NCBI GenBank assembly: GCA_948470475.1
Contig: OX419336.1
Location: 31,465,415-31,529,414, forward strand
Direction: 5' to 3'
From: Galaxea fascicularis
Taxonomy: Eukaryota > Cnidaria > Anthozoa > Scleractinia > Euphylliidae
Length of the DNA: 64,000 bases
This document shows positions 45,688 to 57,787 of the stretch, one piece after another. Each line of letters opens with the position of its first letter. Within the stretch, counting starts at the first letter, position 1. The notes under the pieces are model-generated. The model was not told the DNA's origin. It ran no database searches and was given only the letters and a program-made list of their open reading frames with translations. A program made the translations under genes and the position numbers.

Positions 45688-46086
45688 GGGGGTGTTCACA
45701 CGAGAAAACTCGCGCCGGCGCCGGGATGACTACTTGATTTCGTATCACCTTTATATGATTCGTGCTGTTAGAGGAAATGTGTCTGTTTTCTCCTCATCCT
45801 TGCCTACTCCATCTTGGATTGAGGAAAATTACCTGTTCCAGTACACCGAGGCCGATTTCATACCAAAACGAGTGGTTGTTCTTCGTATACATGAGACTGT
45901 TGCGAGATTTCTTGCTGGAATGGAGTTTTCGACCCGATACAGCAACCGGGGTGAACTTGCGCCAGTATGATTCGCTCCTGTACGACATTTTCTGGTAGTA
46001 TCATGTAAACAAATACGGAGCCACAGTAGCGAACCGGAACGAACCGCTTTGGACGAAAGTCGCCCCGGTAACATGTAAACACCCTC
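45688..46086. mobile_element. 399-bp TIR element with TTA duplication
   Basis: GGGGGTGTTCACAC and its near inverse GTAAACACCCTC, with TTA on both sides (45685-45687 and 46087-46089), as in PIF/Harbinger MITEs. Overlapping ORFs on both strands are not protein-like. Confidence 0.7.
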
Positions 46087-46236
46087 TTAGTTGAAATATT
46101 GATTACTCTATTTTCGGTCTCGAACGTGCAGTTCACGACGTAGTTTCATTTTTTGATGCTACTGACAAACCCCTTTGTTCTGGCTCGTTCTACTACCGTT
46201 ATTTTGCTCTGTGTGTTTTTCCATGTTGCTTCATTT

Positions 46237-48783
46237 CTAGCGAGACGACGGCGGTTTTACGGTTTGCAGAGGAAACGTCTTAGGAGACGGGATGGGTGAA
46301 CGCGGGGAGATTGGTTTAAATGAATAGCGCAGTTGTTCATTACTGTATTTTCTTCGCGGGCTCTCCACGTCTGCTGGTGAGGGTGTGCCTGAGAAATAGC
46401 CATCTTCGATCTCATGCGTCGGTGATCTCCTGTTGGTAATCATCAGCGGTGGTAGAAGGTTTCCAGGTCGCAGTCTGGGGCTCGTTCGTTGTTGACTAAA
46501 AGGCGAGACTGAGGGATCACGTTCCTCTGGCGAGTTTGGGCTTGCTATCGTGGTATCTTTAAAAGTCCTGCAGTTGATGTTAGTTGGGCTTATCCCTCCT
46601 TGCCTTGCGGAAAGTCCTTCTTGAGGAGGGCAGTTCAAAAGAAGATCCGGGAGGACATCTGCTGGTGCTTTATCCAAGCTCTTTGAAGAGAGGCCTGTCA
46701 TTGGTGCTACGGTAACGGCGTCGTTTTTCTCACAGGAGCTGCTTGGGGTCGCTGGAAGTTCTGTTTGTGGTGATGGGAGGGTAGTGCGACTTAAGGCAAT
46801 GAAGCGCTTATCATTTTCGATGTTATTTCTGTAAGGAAGGACGGCTTGCTCTATTCTTGGTTCTGCGGTGGGTTGTTTATTCTCCGCAGTTGGGGTCGTA
46901 ACTGGTAATGGATACATGAAATCTTTTGGTGAGCGCCTTCCTTTGGTCGAAGCCGGTGATATGCTAGGCAGCTGAACATGTGCAATTTCGTCTCCCTCTA
47001 ATTTAACTTGGTCCGAAAGCTGATTAGCACTTTGACTATTTTCCCGTGTGGATTCTACGGTTTCTTTCCATTGAAAGTTGCGTGACATGGACGTCCAGTC
47101 TGTCAGATCGCTCTTGCTCTTCCTCAGCCCAGGAGGGGTAGAGCTCACTCCTGGAGCCCGGGTGATTGTGGGTTCGGTCATTGCTGATCCGTTTCGCTTT
47201 CCTGGTTCCACCGATGTGTTGTGCAACTGGGGCACCAAGAGGATCCTGGGTGAACCAGGTCTCTGAAACTTTTCCATGTCCATTGCAGACAGGGTGTATC
47301 TTCGTACAATGGAAGTCTCTCGTTGAATTTGTTCGGACAAAACAGTCACTGGCGAAGTCCGAGGGCTGGCGCTTTGCTTTAATATTCCTGCACCAAAGGT
47401 TTGACGGCGGGTCACTCGTGGAGATGACAAGGGACTTACCAGAGGTGAAGACTGGTGACTGGTGACAAGAGCTGTGTACGGGTTTGACCGTTTTTGTGTG
47501 AATTCCAAACCTGTTTTGTCAGCATCTTTGGGAGAATCGATCACCGCTTTGGCTTGAATTATTGTCGAAAATTCAGAATCAGATTTGCATATGTCACCTT
47601 TTCCCATGGAAATTGGAAGCGTAAACAGTCGCTCGCCCTCTTTCGTTGTTTTATCTCTTATTTTCTCGTCCTTTTCAGAGTCATTGTTTACATTTTTATG
47701 TCTCTTGTCACCTGAATGAAAAGTGATACTTTCATTCTTACTTTCCTTGTTTTCTTCCTCGTCGATCTTTAGGATACGTTTGTTCTCTTTCAGTATAAAG
47801 CCTTCGAAAACTTGTTGATTCACGGAAAGGGAGTGGGTTGTGTCGTCTACTGAATCCTGTGCTATGCCAGGAGGTTCATTTGAATCTAAAGAGGAGGAAA
47901 ACGAATCTTGTAGCTTCAACAGCTTTTCCAAACCGGCCGACTGTTCACGAGGTGCATTTTCACCCTCAGAGATCTGAAAACTAAACCTCTCTTCTTCGGA
48001 CAACGAGCGGACGGACGTTTTCCTCTGCTCGCTTTTACCATCGTCAGACTCGTTTCCTTTATTTCTTGTATTCGTTTCAGCCTCTTCGTTGCAATTTAAT
48101 ATCTCCTCAATATCGAGAGGGTCAAAGTGGCATACAGATCTCTTTCTCCTGCGCTCAGGTTGTGGGGATCTGCTAAGGTTGTTACTCCCGAGATCAGTTC
48201 CCAGCAGATTATTGCAAGAGATATGGGGTTCCTCTTTCTCGGTGGCGTAAACATTCAAGTGATTTCGTCGGGATCTTGACCCCATTAAAGGCCAGGAGAC
48301 CTTGCGCATTTCCTGAATATTTGCTAGGCACTCTTCGAGGTATTTCAGGCCGTTATCTTGTCCTCCCATTAGCATGTTATCACGGCAAGCGTTGATAAGG
48401 AGTCTTGTGGTTTCCAAATCCCCTGCGTTTATTACGTAGTCAAACACCGTATTTTTGGTATCATCCTGCACCCACGGATTCGCCTTGGCGTCCAGCAATG
48501 CTTTGATGATTTCTTTTCCAGAATTTGAGAGCGAAGCGTGGATAAGAGCAGTGCGTCCTTCGATATCTTGTAAGTTTACCTTGGCCTTTTTGTCAAGTAA
48601 GTAATTCGCAACTCGTAGCTTCTCCTCTGTATCGGTCACTGCATGGCAGCACAGCATTAGCGGTGTCTCGAGGCGCTGGTTACGTACATTCACCGATGTT
48701 CCACCTTCCACAAGCATGCGTACTAGGCGGAGTTTGCAGCTCGAGCTGGCCTGGAACAAAGCCTCTGATCCTTGGTTGTTCAT
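46237..48783 (-). CDS. Ankyrin-repeat protein, ANKRD34-like, single coding exon
   Basis: An 848-residue protein. Residues 1 to about 150 form ankyrin repeats that match the ANKRD34 family: LRLVRMLVEGGTSVNVRNQR, ETPLMLCC, ANYLLDKKAKVNLQD, GRTALIHASLSNSGKEI, ALLDAKANPWVQD, then LETTRLLINACRD. The rest is low-complexity and Ser/Pro/Glu-rich, with many SP and TP sites, basic RRKRS and RSRRNH patches, and a C-terminal RRKYSNEQLRYSFKPISPRS. Vertebrate ANKRD34 genes are also single-exon, but their proteins are shorter (roughly 500 residues), so the disordered middle is expanded here. Function in this family is poorly known; protein binding through the ankyrin repeats is expected. A possible acceptor (ttcttttacacag) ends three bases before the ATG, so an upstream non-coding exon is likely. 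Assignment to ANKRD34 is by eye. Confidence 0.85.
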   Translation of the reverse strand: MNNQGSEALFQASSSCKLRLVRMLVEGGTSVNVRNQRLETPLMLCCHAVTDTEEKLRVANYLLDKKAKVNLQDIEGRTALIHASLSNSGKEIIKALLDAKANPWVQDDTKNTVFDYVINAGDLETTRLLINACRDNMLMGGQDNGLKYLEECLANIQEMRKVSWPLMGSRSRRNHLNVYATEKEEPHISCNNLLGTDLGSNNLSRSPQPERRRKRSVCHFDPLDIEEILNCNEEAETNTRNKGNESDDGKSEQRKTSVRSLSEEERFSFQISEGENAPREQSAGLEKLLKLQDSFSSSLDSNEPPGIAQDSVDDTTHSLSVNQQVFEGFILKENKRILKIDEEENKESKNESITFHSGDKRHKNVNNDSEKDEKIRDKTTKEGERLFTLPISMGKGDICKSDSEFSTIIQAKAVIDSPKDADKTGLEFTQKRSNPYTALVTSHQSSPLVSPLSSPRVTRRQTFGAGILKQSASPRTSPVTVLSEQIQRETSIVRRYTLSAMDMEKFQRPGSPRILLVPQLHNTSVEPGKRNGSAMTEPTITRAPGVSSTPPGLRKSKSDLTDWTSMSRNFQWKETVESTRENSQSANQLSDQVKLEGDEIAHVQLPSISPASTKGRRSPKDFMYPLPVTTPTAENKQPTAEPRIEQAVLPYRNNIENDKRFIALSRTTLPSPQTELPATPSSSCEKNDAVTVAPMTGLSSKSLDKAPADVLPDLLLNCPPQEGLSARQGGISPTNINCRTFKDTTIASPNSPEERDPSVSPFSQQRTSPRLRPGNLLPPLMITNRRSPTHEIEDGYFSGTPSPADVESPRRKYSNEQLRYSFKPISPRSPIPSPKTFPLQTVKPPSSR

Positions 48784-48953
48784 GACTGTGTAAAAGAATT
48801 TAATCTGTGTTTAGCGGGCACTGCTTAGATTGATATGCAATTTTTCCTGAAAGGAGATTTGCTAGCTATGCTATGTAACTCTAAATTAAGTTAGTTAAAT
48901 AGTGTATTTGTATCAATGCAAACGTTAAAGATAATGCTTTAGGTCTGTTAACA

Positions 48954-49109
48954 AATAGGCCATATTCGTATTCTCGGTATTGAACTGGATCTAGCATGAA
49001 GTGGAGGCTCTTGCGGGGGAATACATTTACATATGAAAAGATTCCCCCGCAAGAGCCTCCACTTCATGCTAGATCTAGTTCAATACCGAGAATACGAATA
49101 TGGCCTATT
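48954..49109. repeat. 156-nt near-perfect hairpin
   Basis: Arms of about 69 nt (AATAGGCCATATTCGTATTC and on) match the inverse with one substitution, around a loop acatttacatatgaaaag. It sits just upstream of the ANKRD34-like gene's first coding exon, in the putative 5' intron. Confidence 0.88.
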
Positions 49110-49376
49110 CTCTGCCAGTGGACAGAAGACAGTACGTATTTCTTTTTGCTACTGATGACTAGGATGCAAATGGGTTGCAACTTGAGCTAAATGTTTCATT
49201 GTTTTTACATTGGTTCTTTTGAAAAATTACATAATATTTTTTTATTGGTTCTCTGAAGTCCTCTGCAAACGCTCCCAACATTGTTGGGTCCACTGAACAT
49301 ATTGGGTACTTTTGAACGTTGACCATGTGCTGGTGTTTTTCCAGGTAGTCGCCGGTGGTCTGCCTCCCGCCAGTTG

Positions 49377-49490
49377 GGATTCTTAACTATATTGTGTTTA
49401 TTTTATTTTATTTTGTTTTGGTTTTTTGTCCCTGAAAAGCCTCTCGTAGGGAGTTGTCAATTAAGTATTTATATTTTTTATTTTACGAAT
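49377..49490 (+). mobile_element. 3' part of the Leu-like SINE family
   Basis: Shares CTGCCTCCCGCCAGT, GGATTCTTAACT, GTCCCTGAAAAGCC and CAATTAAGTATTTAT with the SINE at 22985-23246. The tRNA head is missing or unrecognisable. Confidence 0.75.
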
Positions 49491-49834
49491 GACTGAGACA
49501 GATAACTGTTATCAGAACCAGATGGATAACTAGACTGTGAGCAGGGCCAAAGTTTGAAAGTTTCTCCACAGTCTTGAAAAGCAGTCCTGTGTTCTCTGAA
49601 CTTTCCTGGACCACAGATGATTCATATCCATGTTTAGCTACGGGCAATCATGCTATTAACACTCTTCTGAAACACATTCTGTTGTTTATCTTCAGGTAAT
49701 CAAGTAGATCGCCATTTATGTTCAATCTTGCTCTTAATATTCTTTTGCACTCTGATGTCAGTCAAATATCGAGGCGCATATGGACTACCGGACGCGTTAT
49801 TTTAGGAGCATACAACTCCTAACCATATCAACGC

Positions 49835-49908
49835 AGCTTGCCATAGCTTGCCATAGCCTGCCAAAGCTTGCCATAGTTTCCCATAGGTTGCCAAAGCTTG
49901 CCATAGCT
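49835..49908. repeat. Tandem 10-bp repeat (agcttgccat)
   Basis: About seven variant units, such as agcttgccat, agcctgccaa, aggttgccaa. Confidence 0.8.
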
Positions 49909-50426
49909 ACTAGCTCGAAAACCTGACGGTTATCTAGCTGCTAGGCATTTCCTTCTATGTAATAAATTGTAATTGAATATTCTATGTGTTAAGTTGCTAA
50001 TTATTTAATAAGTTTTACAAACCTTTTAATGGCAATGTGAAATAAAATAGTTTTCCTTCAAAATTGCAGTTTGTCAGCAATGGTGAACACCTAAAGTAGG
50101 GAGCTTCAACAATCACTTCCTCTATTACATAACCCTTGGTACTCCCAGGAGTAGTTAATGAGTTATTTCTGTTTGTAATATCATTACACTGTCAAGCAGA
50201 CAGGTGATAAGAATACAGAAAACAATCAACTAAGGAATATTGTTTAATTTAACACCAAATTCTTAGAACTAAAATTATAAGCAATCTATAGCAGACAGTA
50301 CTGAGAAGTAATATTGAGATCGTGGGAGTGGAAGAGTTAACACTGGTTTCTAGTAATATAGTAAAATATATATGTCACCTAGTGTGTGTCGGCGTAGTCA
50401 CCCGTGTTTCAGATCAAACATGTATA

Positions 50427-50830
50427 CTAGAATCGCCGACAATTAAAAGCTCTGCTGATGCTGAGGCCATTTCCTCGAGCTGGACAGAAAATTCGTGATA
50501 AATTGTGTCGTAAAGGCCGAGCAAGGATGACGGTGGACAGTCGATGGTTATCGCTCGTCGCGATCGTCTTTGAGCTTTTAAAACGAACGCGGTTACTACA
50601 TTTTATATCGGAACACACACCAACACCACCTCCTCTAGATTCCCGGGGAATACGCACGAAACCATAACCCGCTGTAGCAAATAAATCACCAACCTCAAGG
50701 CAATCAATATTCCGAGGTCTGAACCAAGTGTCAGACAAAACAAGAGGATCGATATCCTTGACAATTTCATGTTAAATGCACTGCGATTTACCTTCATCCT
50801 TATGTTCCAGCACTTCATCGAAAATCTTTT
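50427..50830 (-). pseudogene. LINE endonuclease fragment
   Basis: Minus-strand pieces in shifted frames read LSDTWFRPRNIDCLEVGDL, GYGFVRIPRESRGGGVGV and, lower down, a stretch translating to FSVQLEEMASAS then LLIVGDS. These correspond to the AP-endonuclease domain of CR1/Jockey LINEs (the ETWL, R-GGGV and L-GDFN motifs). Frameshifts and missing flanks make it a dead fragment. Confidence 0.7.
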
Positions 50831-53700
50831 TATCCCAATTCAGAATGAATTTCTGGGGATGATCTGTTGTTGCCAGTAAGTATTAAATTCCTCTTCGTTT
50901 AATTTTTTTTTCTTTCAATTCTTTTAATGCGAGAACGTCCCTAAAAATATCGTTTTTACGACAGTGGTTGTGTTGTGTTTCGGATGCCAGCTTGCTGTCG
51001 TACCATGAAAGATAGTGAAGAATGAGTTGCGGGGGTCTTTTGTTTCGATGAAGGTTATTTTTCTTGCCATTTCTTCATGTCTTGCTTGAATACGTGAAAA
51101 TTGCTTTCAATGTTTGTTTTTTTGGGAAAAAATTTACTATGCGGTCTATAATTACTTTTTGTAATTTGAAACTAATTCGCACTTGCCTCAGTCCTTTTCT
51201 GCCATAATTATTGTCTCACAAAATTAACCCGACAGGTGTTATACACGAAGCGCACCACCCACGCATTATGCAAACCATCGAGCCCTACATTCTCCGTTAG
51301 GTCAAACAGCGAATTAAAAATTCTACACCTTTAGTTTTCTTTTCAGTCATTCTTGTTCATTCGAATTATTCGTACTCAGTTACCTGTAAAGAAATAGATC
51401 ACAAACTTACTGTTATTACTTCGGATTTTCGATTTCCTTTCGCCTTTAACATGGACCCTCAAAAATTGTATTAATTTATATGATCCTGCTTCGAGGCTTC
51501 CTCGAGAAATAAGTCGACATGAGTGTTAACATTCTGTAAAATTTCCAGTAAAATCTTAACTTGAAATTTTACTGCATCTAAGGTCGAAGTTTCCGTTTGC
51601 ACTAAATTATTGTCGTTTTCTGTACAAAAGTTTTTACTTCAACATTGCGTGTTGACAACAACGTTGGACGATATGGAAATAATCTATCGGGGTACACTGA
51701 GTTGTGGGCTTAAGTAAACAATAAGAAAATTATAGCATTAGATGATTTGTCCCACCGCAGTTTCTAAGGAGGTAAACTGTAAACGGAGGTCCCCAACTGT
51801 TATTGGCGTTGCTTTCTAAACACTACGCTCAACCGTTCATGTGATCGTGCATTAAGAGGTAAAAGTGTAGCCAAATTGTTGTTACTTACCTCAGTTCGAA
51901 AGTACCGGTGTGAGAAACAGTCGCGATGTCCCCGGTTTAGGCCTTTATGAATGTGGTTTATACAATACTGGCTTTGTTTCAGCCAGGCTAGAAAAAAAAG
52001 TTGAAGTGTACTGTTATCGTATGAATGCGTCGACACACCCACAGACGTAGTTTTTGCTATGCCCACTTTTCCATATAATTCACATAATCCACACAACAGT
52101 TACGTGTTGTGCCAATAGGAGCGGAGGTGAAGCCGCAGGAAATCCCCCTCAAGTTCAGCAGCAAACGAAGCGTTTAGCTGTTTCAAATTAACAATCATAA
52201 AACATGTTGGTGCCCAGACAACTTGTGCAATGAGTCACTTTTCATTAAGCCTTCATGGTGCGCTTATCACGGTCTTAGCTAAACAGAAAAAAAACCGAAA
52301 GATAAGCCAGCAGACTCAGGAAATAACGCGTGATACAACGTCACTCTCGTGAACATGTTTTTTTTAAGTTTCACGAGTGGCCTTCTCATCAGACAAGCTT
52401 TTGACATCCTCGGTGGAACTGGAGACTAGCGCTTTCATGGCGAATATATATCAGAGCAGTAAGGCTGTTTTTCCTGCGAATGGTGTAATAATCGGTTGGA
52501 AATAAGGATTTACAACGACGGTTTAGTTAATAGGGTTTTTGTCGTAGATTAGCGGCTTTGTGAAAGTCGCTTTTGTTTATGGCATCAAAAATTACTTTCG
52601 AGATGTACCGAGTCCAGCTGCGTTCGACATGAAATTTAACGCACTGGTCAATACGGAAACGATAGAAATAACCAAAATATTTTAACTGTTTGTTTTCTGT
52701 GTCGGGAATCAGCCTATTTCTTTTCTTCTTTTTTTTCCGATTTCCTTTTATGGTTTCGAACATATAATCATGTTCGTAAGTGTAATATTGTATAACATAA
52801 GCGCATCAGTGTTGATTTTGTTTTTCCTAGATGGATTTATACCAAAGTAAATTTTAATTCTTGACATGTCAATCAAAACGTTGAAACTAATAATTTTAAT
52901 TGACAATTCGGGAGATATTACATGCAGCTGTTACGGCCAACAAGTGAAAAACCTTGTCAATGCGCTTCTTTGAAGCTTCAGTACTGACGGAGCGAAATTA
53001 ATTTTAAAATTTTAACAGAAAAAGCCGAGCTATAATTTTATCCGACTCATGCACTCGGTCAATTCATTTAGAAGTTATTCATACAACCCTTGGCAGTTAA
53101 ATGAGTAAATCATTCGGTGAACAGTGAAAATACTGAAATGTGACTGAAATATTTATTAAGCCCAATGTTAGCCTGAATTGGACTACAAAAACACAAATCA
53201 CTATAAATATCGACAACATAACCTAATAGGATACATAAAGACCAAAATGCAGCTTTGCTGCCAAATTGTCGAGACTGATCCAATATCTATATGGCTCAAC
53301 CGTGAGCCAAATTATAAACTCAGGCCGTATTATTTTAAATCAGGCAGCCATGCACCTTTTAACATATGTCCAGAAACTGTTCTACAGTCTGGCGCAGATT
53401 TTTTGACATATAACACATGTCCAGGTTCAGCAGCCGAGTTACGTGATACTTTCATTGTTTCTTTGTGTCGATAGTTTGATAGTTTTCCATGTATCAACTC
53501 AATCTTGAAACATAAGCTTACCTCAGCTGTCAATCTGTTGACTTGCTGATCAAATTTTCCTCATGTTCTTACAGAAACATGGTCCTACATGATGACGGAC
53601 TTCTATCTGCCCCAACTTCAGACTGTCATTGTATATAGCACCATGAACCACACATCACCTTTTAAAATGTTAAATTTGCAATTGCTTGTTTTTGTTTCGT
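50831..53700. other. Non-coding sequence
   Basis: AT-rich, with scattered short ORFs that have no recognisable domain or splice context. I see nothing I can annotate. Confidence 0.5.
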
Positions 53701-53704
53701 CCGC

Positions 53705-53980
53705 GCTATAGACCGATTTTCAGTTGAGTGCTTCGGTTTTACATTGTTTTACTCTGTGATTGGCCAGCAAAACTCGCGCCACTTTTTCAACCAATAAGAA
53801 GTAAAACCAATACCAATTGCGACTTGCACGCGCGCATTTTCCCGCGCTTTGCGCCAGCTGCATGTAATTGCTTCGCATTGTGATTGGTCCATTGGACTGT
53901 TTGCATCTGTTGTGATTGGTCAGGGTAATTACTTTGGTCAGTTTGATTTTGCGACATTCAACTGAAAAGCGCTGTAGTCC
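53705..53980. mobile_element. MITE with TTTTCAGTTGA ends
   Basis: CTATAGACCGATTTTCAGTTGA at the left is mirrored by TTCAACTGAAAAGCGCTGTAG. The interior has repeated gtgattggtc/gattggcc motifs in both orientations. Confidence 0.65.
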
Positions 53981-55637
53981 AAGTTCATTGGATCAGTACA
54001 GGTATGAGCTTTCTTAATTTTGTTTGTTCAGTGACTGACGCATTTTACCCCGTCCTCATTTCCTGGTCCACTTTTCCATTATCGTTACCTTGGTGACCAT
54101 ATGCGATTAATTTTAAACAAAGATTGCCGCTTAACAATTGAGTCATATAATATCTTCGAAACCCTTCAATTCTCCAACAGCAAAAAGAAAATACAGTGAA
54201 TGTTTTTTTCTGTTAAGAATGTCATTAATGTTTTTCAGTTCAAGCCTTGTCTTTTCTTGTTAATTTCTTTTTCTTTCAAATTTGAAATATACTGGCCGTT
54301 CCGAAATTCAAAAGGGAACTGGGGCGAGTTTCAAATTTTGAAGTAATCGATAAATTGACACCATCACATGAAAGATAACATTGAGATGTGTCATTTGACC
54401 AAGTTTGATTCTTTTAGGTTGAAGAGAGACCAAGTTATGGACCTTGAAATATAGCTCAAAGCTCACGCGCAAAATGTTTATGGTAATAATTTGCAAGGGA
54501 ATGATTGAAAAGATTATCAAAAAGCTCATTGGGCTACTCCGCTCCAAAACAGCCATGACCAATCGATGAGAACGAACCTTTCTTCGAACGATTTGAGATA
54601 CGGTCCCCTGGTGCCCGTTGATATGTTTTACCACTAAAAGATTTATAGAAACGCGCGATGAATTTTTAGTTATAGTTATAGCTATCATGACAAATCTAGA
54701 AATGTTTTCAAAACTGTAAGTAAGCTCTCTTCGTTGCTAAACAGAGAAAAAACACTCCTGAGGTGAAAAGATCAAAATAATTTAAAAAAGACAAAACCAG
54801 TTTGCTCGTTATTTAGCCTGGAGCATGATACGGCATGACATTGTAGAGTTAACAATTTAATTTTTAAAAATTTGTTTTCAAATCAAGGGTATTAAAAATA
54901 AAGTCAGGTCACGTAGCAAGAACTATGCAAAGACTGTGAACTAAAAACATGATTAATTATATTTTCATCGACTGTAGGAGTAGGGTCGATTTTGAACTGA
55001 TACATATTCGTAAAGCAACTTCCGTTGTAAATTTTGAGCTGTTCCGGAATGGCATAGTTACAGACACAGCTGTAGAGAAGGAAAATGGAGTGACTAAATG
55101 TTGTGCGGGAAATTTCATGATGGAGCTAAATTTAAACGTGTGGAAAAAGTAGCTATGTTTTTATAGACACAAACTTCAAAGGAAGCAGGAACTGAAATCA
55201 TAAGAAACGGAAGCCGTTTGTAGTGAGGCTTTGAAGTCGCCGGCAGCTTTGTCACGATTGGTAACAATGACAAATCAAATTAACATTTCCTTTTCAAATT
55301 TAGAGAATTAGGAAGATAAATAAAGTCCGCGGATCACGTACCAAGTGAATGCCACTGAAAGGTTTTTTCATTACTCAGCAGACAGATAATAGATTTGTGC
55401 TTGAAATAAAATCGATTTCGATTGACGATTCTGAAGTAAAGGTAGAATTCATGTTTAAATAGTAATCTTTGCTTTCCCAGCTCGAGGGTGAAACACGGCT
55501 AACTGCCGGTCAGTACGAAACAGATAAAAACTTGTTGATAAATAATACTAAACCGCACTTACACTGACACCACACAATCCTTTTATGTCTCCATGTTCAT
55601 CCCGATGGAGGTGAAATCGTTTCACTTTAGCACCTAG
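53981..55637. other. Non-coding sequence
   Basis: A 126-codon minus-strand frame at 54308-54688 has hydrophobic stretches but no motif I trust. Nothing else seen. Confidence 0.4.
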
Positions 55638-55874
55638 GGTCCGGTTGTTCGAAAGCCGATTAACATAATCCAGGATAAGCGTAAACTTTGGTTGTAGTTT
55701 TTAACTATTGGATGAAAGTTGTTTTCGCTGCTTTTTGTTTTCCAGGATTGACTTCCCCTAATCTAAAATTGTGCAGAATATCGGCATTGAACAACGTTTG
55801 AGGACAGAGAAACAAGCTCCTTGATTAATTTTTAATCCTGGATTAGCGTTAATCGGCTTTCGAACAACCGGGCC
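55638..55874. mobile_element. 237-bp MITE with CCGGTTGTTCGAAAG ends
   Basis: GGTCCGGTTGTTCGAAAGCC, then GATTAACATAATCCAGGATAA, mirrored by TTAATCCTGGATTAGCG and CTTTCGAACAACCGGGCC. The first bases resemble the nested MITE at 21078. Confidence 0.8.
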
Positions 55875-56819
55875 CTGGCCTCCCTTGCCTCGAGAAAGAC
55901 CTGTGTACAATGCCTGTGTGCAACGCAGTAATACGGCCGCGTTATATTTATTGATGTACAGTATACGAAAAACATTCAGAACAAGAACAAAATGAAAACT
56001 GCGAGTCATGGCCGACGGACAGAAAAATCCTAACCTAAATAACCATACGAGAAACGTATACTGGAACTCTGGGACGACCCAAGCACGACTAGAGACCCCC
56101 TCCAGGACTGCTAATCTTATCTATACTAAAATAATGAGCAATTCAAGAGAACTGTATGGACGTAAAAACTTCTAAACGATCAGCAATCGAGTTCTTATGC
56201 ATAAGTACAATTGCAGTAGATCGCCAAAGTCAAATTGCATAAAGCACCTGCGAATGGATTGATATACTTCCTTATGTTGTTTCTGTTCCCATAGTTAAGA
56301 ATAAGCAACGTGCCCCTTTGTTCTCGTTGAAGCACTCAGTGGACCTAATCTTAATTTCTCTGACAAGTGGACACGAAGAACTTGATAGAGGAAGAAGGTT
56401 ACTTAATTTCTGACTAGAAACTGGGCAGGTGGCCCTACCAGATCCTAGTAGCTGTAGCCACTAATGTTATCTGAACATTCTTACGCTTAGGAACAGTCAT
56501 TGGCATATAATTGCTACGTATGACAACACCATTGCGCGGGGCTAAGTATAATGTAAGTATAATTTGAGCAAAGCGCTAACTCCCAGGCAACCGGTTGAAT
56601 TGCATCACGCCTGCATCAATCTCTTAGATACGAGGAGTTCTCTTGAAACAGATATGCCAGCAATGGAGGTTCGTTATTTAACACAGTGCGACTGAACGGA
56701 AGTAAAACAAAAGGAAGAACGGTGCGTGGTTGAGTGGTTTTGAGGTTTTGAACGTCGAACACACGCAATTTGACGTCCAAAATCCTGGCAGCTGGCCAAG
56801 AAGTACGGGATCGGTTCTC

Positions 56820-57160
56820 TGCTTAAAGTTAATGGGTCTAGGTAAGTTAAAGCCACACGTCAGGCGCTATGGCCACGTGCTAGCGGGCATCACCTCTCAA
56901 ATCTACCAATTGAAGTATGAACCTGAGCATCAGCATGAGGCCTCGTGAGGCATCATCGGTATGGCATAGCTAATACCCACACTCACGTACCCACATCATT
57001 GAATAAAACAAGCAGCGAAAACGTCCTGGGATGTAGCATAGTGTGACAAGAATACCTCACAAATTAATGTGTCTAGGTAAGTTGAAAGCCACACATTGGG
57101 CACTGTGGCCACGTTGTAGTGGTTATTTCCCCTTACATCTACCAAGTATAAAGACATTAA
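56820..57160. repeat. Dispersed repeat, two direct copies
   Basis: TTAATGGGTCTAGGTAAGTT at about 56829 and TTAATGTGTCTAGGTAAGTT at about 57067 are each followed by AAAGCCACAC, then GGCCACGT and ATCTACCAA. A third copy lies at 5768-5860. Confidence 0.6.
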
Positions 57161-57787
57161 TTTGAACGTGATGCACTCTTCTCACACTAAGCCACATTCC
57201 TGACATGCTTCACGTCTTCAGGCGTTGATCAGTGAAACATGGTTGTGCTCCAGTTTTTCGAATTGCTCAGTTCCAATTGCCACATTTAATTTTCATTACA
57301 AACAAGACTGGCAACCTTGTTGAACGAGTCCTTCAAATTATTATTAGCTCGTTGTATTTACCAGCTGGCCGTGTTGACCGTCGAGTTCTGATAAGTCATC
57401 GGAAAGGGTGAAGGTTCTCTGTATTGAGACAAGGAAAATCCACGAGGGTGTGTTTGTGACTCGAGATTCAGTTTTTTTGCGACAACAATCCCTGAAAACT
57501 AGTTGTAATTTCTAGATTTCATGCAACACTGATATATATTTGGCTATTTCATCCCATGATCTCTGAACACATTTCTAAATTCTGGTTTATGTTGAGACTT
57601 ATTTGAGTCGTACGCGTCTTCTTTTGGGGATAATTGTTTTAAGTGAGTTTCTTTTGTCTTACAAGAAATAGAAAACATGAAAGGAAAACGTTGCCTTAAA
57701 TAGTAGTTATGTTCCGAGGTGCTAAATTTAAAACGTTTGCGTTGGTGTGCAATCAAACTTCAACCATCATTTTTTCGAGCACCTTTC

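Noticed and set aside
45692..46136. Several overlapping frames of 64-92 codons on both strands
   Set aside because: They lie in or over the edge of a TTA-flanked TIR element and mirror one another.
54308..54688. 126-codon minus-strand frame with hydrophobic segments, looked at as a possible GPCR fragment
   Set aside because: No conserved GPCR residues in the right order and no similarity to the two receptors in the window.
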